Below, one piece after another: positions 57,885-64,000 of a stretch of DNA of 64,000 nt (position 1 is the stretch's first letter; each line of letters starts with the position of its first letter). The translations under genes were made by a program, and so were the position numbers. The notes beneath the pieces were generated by a model. The model did no database searches. It saw nothing but the letters and a program-made list of their open reading frames with translations, and was not told the origin of the DNA. Source of the stretch: Capsicum annuum (Eukaryota > Streptophyta > Magnoliopsida > Solanales > Solanaceae). The stretch is from assembly GCF_002878395.1 (NCBI RefSeq), contig NC_061118.1:84029447-84093446 (forward strand). Reading direction: 5' to 3'.

Positions 57885-60688
57885 TATTATAGCCCAAAAA
57901 TCCAAGAGTTGTAATGGCACCTTTTGCAGTGAACCTTTACAAATAAGTACATCATACAAGTTGATACAAAAGAGAAATTAACATTCAAAATCCAATTTAA
58001 GGCTCCTAAATAAAGAGGAACAATAATTAATATAATGAAAATGAAAAGAAACATAAACAATATTTTCATAACTCCCTAAACCTAGTGTCACAGTGTAAGA
58101 ACTACTAATACAGAAGAAAATAAAATACATAAGAATAACTCTATCTCTAAATAGTAATAAAGACATAGTCTAATAAGAAGAGGTAGTAGTAGACTCCTAG
58201 TTCAAGAAATCCAACACTACCTTGTAAAGGTCAAAATATAGCCCAAATCAACCAACGTGGGGTGTATTAAAGCCAGAATCTGCACCAAAATAGAATAGTA
58301 GGAGTGAGTATGATCCACTTATACTCAGTAGGTATCTTAGGCCAACTGAGACAAGTAGATAATATATCATACAAAATACACACTAAGGGCACATCATCTA
58401 CAATCAGAAAATATCCCACAATGGTAGCCCACATCGCTTGCACTTATAGTTCTATAATATTTATATATATTGCAACAACGCCAAAAAGGACCACACATAT
58501 ACATTATATCATATACAAGTAAATCACAGAAGGACAACATATACAAGGACATCAAGTATAAGTGAAGAAAGATATAACAAATGGAAGAGGTAACAAGTCA
58601 AGGCAGAACATAATCACATAACAAGCATAATAAAGTAAATACAATAAAAATAATGATTATGATGATGTAATGCACAAGGTCATTGAACAATATTCAAGAC
58701 TGCCACACAACCTCTGTATATACCTACAGAGCACCCATGGGGTATTCATCAACCCATATACAATCCATAACTATATCTCCTCCCTAGCAAATCCTTGAGG
58801 AGGGTTTTTATAAGATGATACATTTTCTATTTAAAAAAGCTAGTGCTTCTTAATGTTTCCAGTATTTCCATGGTGGTACTAATGTTTCATGAATGTACAT
58901 GATATGAGCATGTAATGCTCACAACCAACCATAATGAGTATTTTCATATCCAACCAATATACCAACCTAGTGAGCCAAATATCCATTAAATATTTCCAAC
59001 CATCCATGAAAACTAAAATAATTTATATATCAATAGTGTATGAACACATCATAATATAAAATTGAGACCAAAATAGGCTTTTCATTACAAAAATATGATT
59101 ATTTTCATGCATATAGGCTATGAACATCATATAGGACCAACACTATCACCTATAGAACATACTATTCCAAAACTACCAAATACATCACATATGGGCCACC
59201 ATACGGGCACAACACAATAAAATAACTATTTTTTCATAATTAGTTCACATACCTTTAACATGATTTGTATCAAAATAAACGACGTAGCATAGTCTGAAAG
59301 AAGTTAAGCCATAACCTACCTCAAATGCCAAAAATCAAAATAAAAGCCCTAAATCCCAAAGACTCACTCCTTACGAACGGTCCTAAAATTAACTAAAAGA
59401 TGGAAATATAAAATCTATGCATCAACAGAAAGCCAATGATACTCATATTGCTTAGTTTCAAGTCGGGGATAAACCGAACCCCCGAAATGGTTTTTTGAAA
59501 AGGAAGGGTAAAATTACAACTTATTCCAAGAATGTATTACCCATATTTTTAGGAGTCTACATAAGAAATCTTAAGGAAAATGAGTTAAAAATGAGTTCCA
59601 AATCAAACAAAAACTATTTTTAAGTTTTACCAAATAAAATTGTCACAATCTTTTTAAAAATTGAGAACTAAAGTTAATTTGAAGATGAAATTAAGAAAAA
59701 ACTGATTATTATAGGATTAGAAACTCACTCAAGTGAAAACATGTAGAAATTAGGGCTCAAATTAGAGAAATGCCATTTTTAGGCCTTACAGGCTAAAATC
59801 CCTAATTCCATACTTTAATCAAGTTTAAAATAAGAAATAGATAATAAAGATTGAAGAAAATAATTGAAATAGGTATTATGGAGCTTACCAGGCTTAGAAG
59901 TGGAGAAAGTTTCTCAAAATCATGAAATCCTAAGATCTAAATCTTAAAAATGGTGAAAAATAGCGAAACTTGGATATTTATATACCTAGGCATCGTGATC
60001 CCGGACAAGGTGTCGCGATCATAGTACCTGGATAATAGGGGTATCGCAATAGAAAAAAGGATGTCATGATCACCACACTTGACTCGCATGTCCAATTGCA
60101 ATTGTGACACATGACCTGCATGACAAATCGCGATTGCAACGCAACTTTGCGATCACGAGCGCAAAAGTTGAGTGGTGCACTAGCTGGCGAATTGTGCATT
60201 TCAAGTATCTATGGGCCCCTTAGGATTCATTTGGAATCCCGTCAATGAAAACAAACTATGCTAACCTATTAAATTTGATTTTCTAGACTCAATGGATATT
60301 TAAGATTTTCAAAAAATGCCATTTTCACAAAGTTTACCCCCAAAATCTAAAATCACAACTTTCCAAATCGAGGATCGAAATAAGATTTAAAAGAAATTAA
60401 ATCAAACCAACCATGTTACCACCCTAAAATTGATGTTTCAAATTTACTGGCGTAGTCTGTTTTATAATCTGATGCACAAATCAAAAATTTTTGACTAAAG
60501 TCAACTATAAGGCTCTTGAAGCCACTAAAAACCACAATATTGCATAAATCACAATAAAATGCATCAAAACTGTGCCAATTATTCTCACACCTTAGATACA
60601 CCACAATACAACTATGGGGAGGGGTAAAATGGTCAAATCACACAGAAGCACACATTTCACATAATCATCAAAATTTAAATAATTACAA
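57885..60688 (-). mobile_element. 5' LTR of Ty3 element B
   Basis: The 2.8-kb LTR begins next to the PBS (TATTATAGCCCAAAAATCC, a worn TxTCACGACCC terminus) and ends ...AAATTTAAATAATTACA at 60,688, giving TGTAATTATT on the minus strand. A CpG-containing block (about 59,990-60,190: ATCGTGATCCC, TGTCGCGATCATAG, AATCGCGATTGC) is the kind seen in Tekay-type LTRs of nightshades. No partner LTR is present because the element's 3' half is lost. The window's small ORFs here (57,887-60,604) are accidental. Confidence 0.7.
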
Positions 60689-61445
60689 GAGCATATTCAA
60701 AAGGTAATGTAGTAAAATTACCCTTATTATTTATTATTTCTTAACATGTGTGTCAAGTCAAAGGTAGACAACTAATGTTGGATGGAGGAAGTATTAAATA
60801 TCTATGCAAAGTAATTGTAATAGTAAAATTTTAAGTTCCACAACATATTTAATAAGTTTAATTTAATAAAATACACATCTAATCAAAATTTTCTTAAGGA
60901 ATATGTCAAGTCAATATGCGCCAAGTAAAATAATGGAGGAAGTATATAAGAATGCCTTGTATTGTTTATGTTGAAAGCTATTATGATGTGATTTGGAGAT
61001 TATGAGTTCAAAGTAATAAAAATAATATTTTGCATAAATTCATAAGAAATTATGCACAATAGGTTCTTACAATTCGACCTTTCCCAAACTCAGCATAGTG
61101 AAAACTTTAGTGTATTGCTTAGTCCTTTTATATAAAAAAGAATCCCATCCATTGATCAAGATTCACATGCCAAATTATTGCATCAACACTTTCAATTTAT
61201 ATCAATCAAAAAATATAGAGAACTTTTTCTTTCCATAAAAATTCCTCCAAAAATCCTTATTTTTTCAAACCCATTCAGCCATGTTTCAAGAATGGTCTTG
61301 TAAGTTAGCCCATTTCATTTCCTTTTCATCTTTCCTTTGTCTACTACATATTACATAGAAGCGTGAAACTAGCTTATGTCTAGGGGTTCATCCGATCTCT
61401 TTCAACAAAAAAATTATAATTTATATAGGTTAAAATTATTTTTAT
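60689..61445. other. Stowaway-like MITE fragments in AT-rich sequence
   Basis: Two ends in the same orientation are seen: TTGGATGGAGGAAGTA (60,779-60,794, preceded by TGTGTCAAGTCAAAGG) and AATGGAGGAAGTATA (about 60,931-60,945, preceded by ATGTCAAGTCAATATGCGCC). They are complements of TACTCCCTCCATT-type termini. The first fragment starts right at the edge of the LTR of element B, so that element may have inserted in it. No gene is seen. Confidence 0.55.
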
Positions 61446-61702
61446 GGCCTCATTTGGCTATAAGAATTTTTTTATTTTTTCTTATTTATTTTCACTTTAT
61501 TCCAAGATGGTGTTTGATCATAAGAATTCCAAATACAACTTGAAGTTATATTTAAAAAAATAAAAACAAATAAAACTTGTTTCACTTTTTCACTCCACTT
61601 CTCTAACAAAAATTAAAAAAAAACTCAAATTTACATTCATGAACAAATACAACTCCAACTCCAACTCCAAAAAGTTTTAATTTTCATGATCAAATACTTA
61701 CT
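61446..61702. mobile_element. MITE-like segment (hAT type, degenerate)
   Basis: It begins GGCCTCATTTGGCTATAAG and ends with ATGATCAAATACTTAC; ATGGTGTTTGATCATAAG occurs inside at 61,507. Nightshade MITEs with GGCCCCATTTGGCCAT-type ends have this structure. The terminal repeats and target duplication could not be confirmed. Confidence 0.45.
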
Positions 61703-62504
61703 ATACAGGAAAAATTTATTAAGGATGAAAAAAAGGTTTCAAATCTAAAAAAGTTACACAAGTCTTAAATACTAAGTGGTGGTGACAATTTTAAGATTAA
61801 TGTTAATGATACTAATCTTAAAACCCTCAAGTTTTATTACTTACACAAAAGACTCCTACTTTCCCCACTATACCCACCCCCTCTACACCTCTTCTGTCTT
61901 TGCTTCCACTGCTACTGCCACCATCATTCCTCCTCCTACACCACCTTACCCAACCCCACCATACCTTTTTTGTCATTGCCGCCACTGCCACCACCACCTT
62001 TTCATTTGTATTGACATAAATTTGGATGATTTTTTTATTGATTTTGACCATTTTATCCCTTTTCATAATTGTGCTATCCATTTTATGGGTATGGAAATAG
62101 TTGACAGTTTCCCAAGTCCTTTAGGAAGGTTTTGGGCAAGTTTGAGATTATTGTGAAGCTTTAATAGCTAAAAGTTAACTTTGAACAACATATCAAGATC
62201 TGAGTGCCAGATAGAAAAATGGACTGCACCAGCAGATGCAAAATATTAAATTTGGATTAGTACTAAGGTTAGTTTTATTTTATGGTTTTTAGATCCTATT
62301 TCTACCCTTAATTTTGAAATAGTGTAAATAGGGACTCAAGGGTAAATTTTATGATAATAACCTTTTTCCTTAAATCTAATGATTCTATTGAATCCCGACC
62401 ATATTTTACAATAAATTTGCACTATTGTATCATGTCCATAGGGTTTTGAATGAGTTTCGAGGGTCAAAAATAAGCTTTTGAAATTGCTGGTATAGGTGTA
62501 GGAA
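61703..62504. other. Unassigned sequence with a CCACCA-rich patch
   Basis: The longest frame (61,776-62,156, plus) is driven by a Pro/Thr/His-coding low-complexity patch at 61,900-62,005, has no recognisable domain, and overlaps an equally open minus frame. I do not call a gene. Confidence 0.4.
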
Positions 62505-62530
62505 CTAAAGCGGCTGGTCAGCCGCTTTAG
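62505..62530. repeat. Perfect 12-bp inverted repeat with 2-base loop
   Basis: CTAAAGCGGCTG at 62,505-62,516 and CAGCCGCTTTAG at 62,519-62,530 pair fully around GT. Related words (TTTAGTGGCTAAAG, GCTTTAGCGGCTG) follow at 62,609-62,639. Confidence 0.9.
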
Positions 62531-62637
62531 AGATTTTTGACCATTTGATCGACTGCTAAAATAACCGTTGACTACTTTAAAGATACTTTGACCATTTAAC
62601 CATGCCATTTTAGTGGCTAAAGTTTTGCTTTAGCGGC

Positions 62638-64000
62638 TGATGAGTGGCCCTTTTCCACTTATTTATATAAAAAATTCAAGCATACTATGATGAAATAATT
62701 GTGTATATGAGGCTAATTATTAATTAAAATGAACTAATTTTGAGTATTGGTGATCTTGTAGGAAATCAGATTAAAATAAGTTGATAAAAAGCTGGAAGAG
62801 ATAAAATGAGAGCAAAAGGAACAAAAACTGAAATGCAGGCCCAAGAGTCAACCCTCAGGTACCATGATTGTGACTTGATGGTCGAAATTACAACAAGTCA
62901 ACAAGTCAACTAGAAAGTGATCACGATATGATTACCACGATCACGGATGTCGCGAATGAGGTCAATATAGGCGATCGCGTCAGAGCGAAAATATTACAAA
63001 GGCAAAAATAGAATTTTATAGAGCTGGATACCAAAGCGCAAAATGGAAAAACCCTTTCACAATTGAGGAAATTCTTTTTCATTCAATTTTTAGTTTTGGA
63101 GAAGAAGAAAACACTTTATTCATAAGTTGAGAACAATTTGTTAAGTGGATTCCAAGAGATTTTGGTTGTAAATTGAGATAAAAGTTTGGGTTCACTCTTA
63201 TTTGAATTATTATGGATCAAGTGCATGCAAATTTGGGTATAATTTCTCTCTTTATTTTCAAAAGCAACTAATCTTATATCTTGGGGTTATGTTTGATTAG
63301 GTAGTGAATTATGTGTGGATGTTGATTGTTAGTCCAAATAATTGGTTAATTGTTATGGGTTTTGCTCATACTCTATACTTGAATTGAGAATCATGCATGA
63401 AAAACCTAATTTCTTTGGATCCCATATCATCCTTGAAAGAGGGATGCAGGCAAAGAGTGATTGCAAACAACACCTTGAACTAGGTTGTTATTAGCAGTAT
63501 CTTAGAAATAAGAGTATTAAGTGAATTATCAAGTTCATTAGCATCATCTTAGAAATAAGGATGATAAGTTGAGGTGGAGGATTGGTAAGCTTGTCACGCT
63601 CATAAGGTGTTTTAAGGAACCCATGAGAGAAATTTAGTATTTTATCGAAAGGTTGACACTAAGACCCTAAATCTAGCCTACCCAAAACCCTTAGCTAAAA
63701 TTGGACTAAATCTTGATTTCCTATGCATGAACACTACTTAGGAGAAGATAACCCCAAGATCCATCTTGATTTTATAAACTTAACAAGTGTTTGACCTCAT
63801 ATTAGTGTACTTTGGTAATTATGTTCAACAACTTTTACATTCAAATCTACCAGTTTAATTTCCTTATTTTGTTTTAGTTTTGCATAATGAGTTAACATAT
63901 AGTTAACCTTCAACACACATTATTGTTGAAAGAAATCTTGCACTTCTCAAGGATTCGACCCCAACTCTTGTTAGGTATGTATTGACAATGACCACATTAC
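62638..64000 (+). mobile_element. 5' LTR of an Athila/Tat-type element (continues past the window)
   Basis: It begins TGATGAGTGGCCC and shares with the LTR at 1,098 the blocks CCCATATCATCCTTGAAAGA (63,420), CTTAGAAATAAG (63,502 and 63,550) and GGATTCGACC (63,951). The last block lies near the LTR end in this clade, so the PBS should follow just outside the window. No polypurine tract lies upstream, which suits a 5' LTR. Confidence 0.6.

Noticed and set aside
61776..62156. 126-codon plus-strand ORF, Pro/His/Thr-rich
   Set aside because: Low-complexity CCACCA-type composition, no domain, and an equally open minus-strand frame. No promoter, splice or conservation signal can be seen.
1..64000. 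tRNA, rRNA, organelle-derived inserts and satellite arrays
   Set aside because: I looked for tRNA-like cloverleaves, rRNA conserved cores, chloroplast gene motifs and long satellite arrays by eye and found none I could support. A covariance-model and organelle search would be decisive.

Overview
The window looks like repeat-rich nuclear DNA from a plant, most likely a nightshade (Solanaceae). It is AT-rich and packed with decayed Ty3 (gypsy) and Ty1 (copia) LTR retrotransposons. Host-type coding sequence is confined to a short stretch with intron/exon structure. Support for Solanaceae comes from SINE-like units resembling the tobacco TS family, small hAT-type MITEs with (C)AGGGG-type ends, Stowaway-like ends (CTCCCTCCGT), and chromovirus LTRs and polyproteins of a type I know from Solanum and Capsicum. 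The genus is not determined.

Layout. 1-2.5 kb: 3' end of an Athila/Tat-type Ty3 element (integrase C-terminus, then LTR). 2.5-8.4 kb: relic of a second element carrying a 'putative plant transposon protein' reading frame and a 3' LTR. 8.4-10.3 kb: isolated chromovirus-type LTR. 11.6-15.4 kb: 5' half of a copia element (LTR, PBS, gag) whose gag is split by a MITE. 15.7-18.9 kb: reverse-strand chromovirus-type LTR. 19.5-23.7 kb: reverse-strand copia LTR followed by an unusual array of five 82-bp repeats and non-coding internal sequence with MITEs. 24.2-25.9 kb: local tandem duplications.

26.6-36.8 kb is the genic island, all on the minus strand. It holds a broken multi-exon gene that I cannot name, with a SINE-derived tandem array and a MITE in its introns. 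Upstream on the same strand are two tandem 3.3-3.7 kb copies of a segment of an acylamino-acid-releasing enzyme (acyl-peptide hydrolase, S9 family) gene. Both copies are pseudogenes.

37.7-45.7 kb: a plus-strand LTR element with both LTRs, PBS and PPT but no coding sequence (non-autonomous). 45.7-53.6 kb: a reverse-strand chromovirus with gag, protease, RT, RNase H, integrase and chromodomain. 53.6-60.7 kb: a second reverse-strand Ty3 element, cut off in its integrase, with a long 5' LTR. 60.7-62.6 kb: MITE fragments and a perfect hairpin. 62.6-64 kb: start of another Athila/Tat-type LTR related to the one at 1.1 kb.

No complete functional protein gene was found. Nothing here proves a new biological system. 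The best candidates for follow-up are the 82-bp PPT/LTR-junction array, the unnamed minus-strand gene, and the duplicated peptidase pseudogene.
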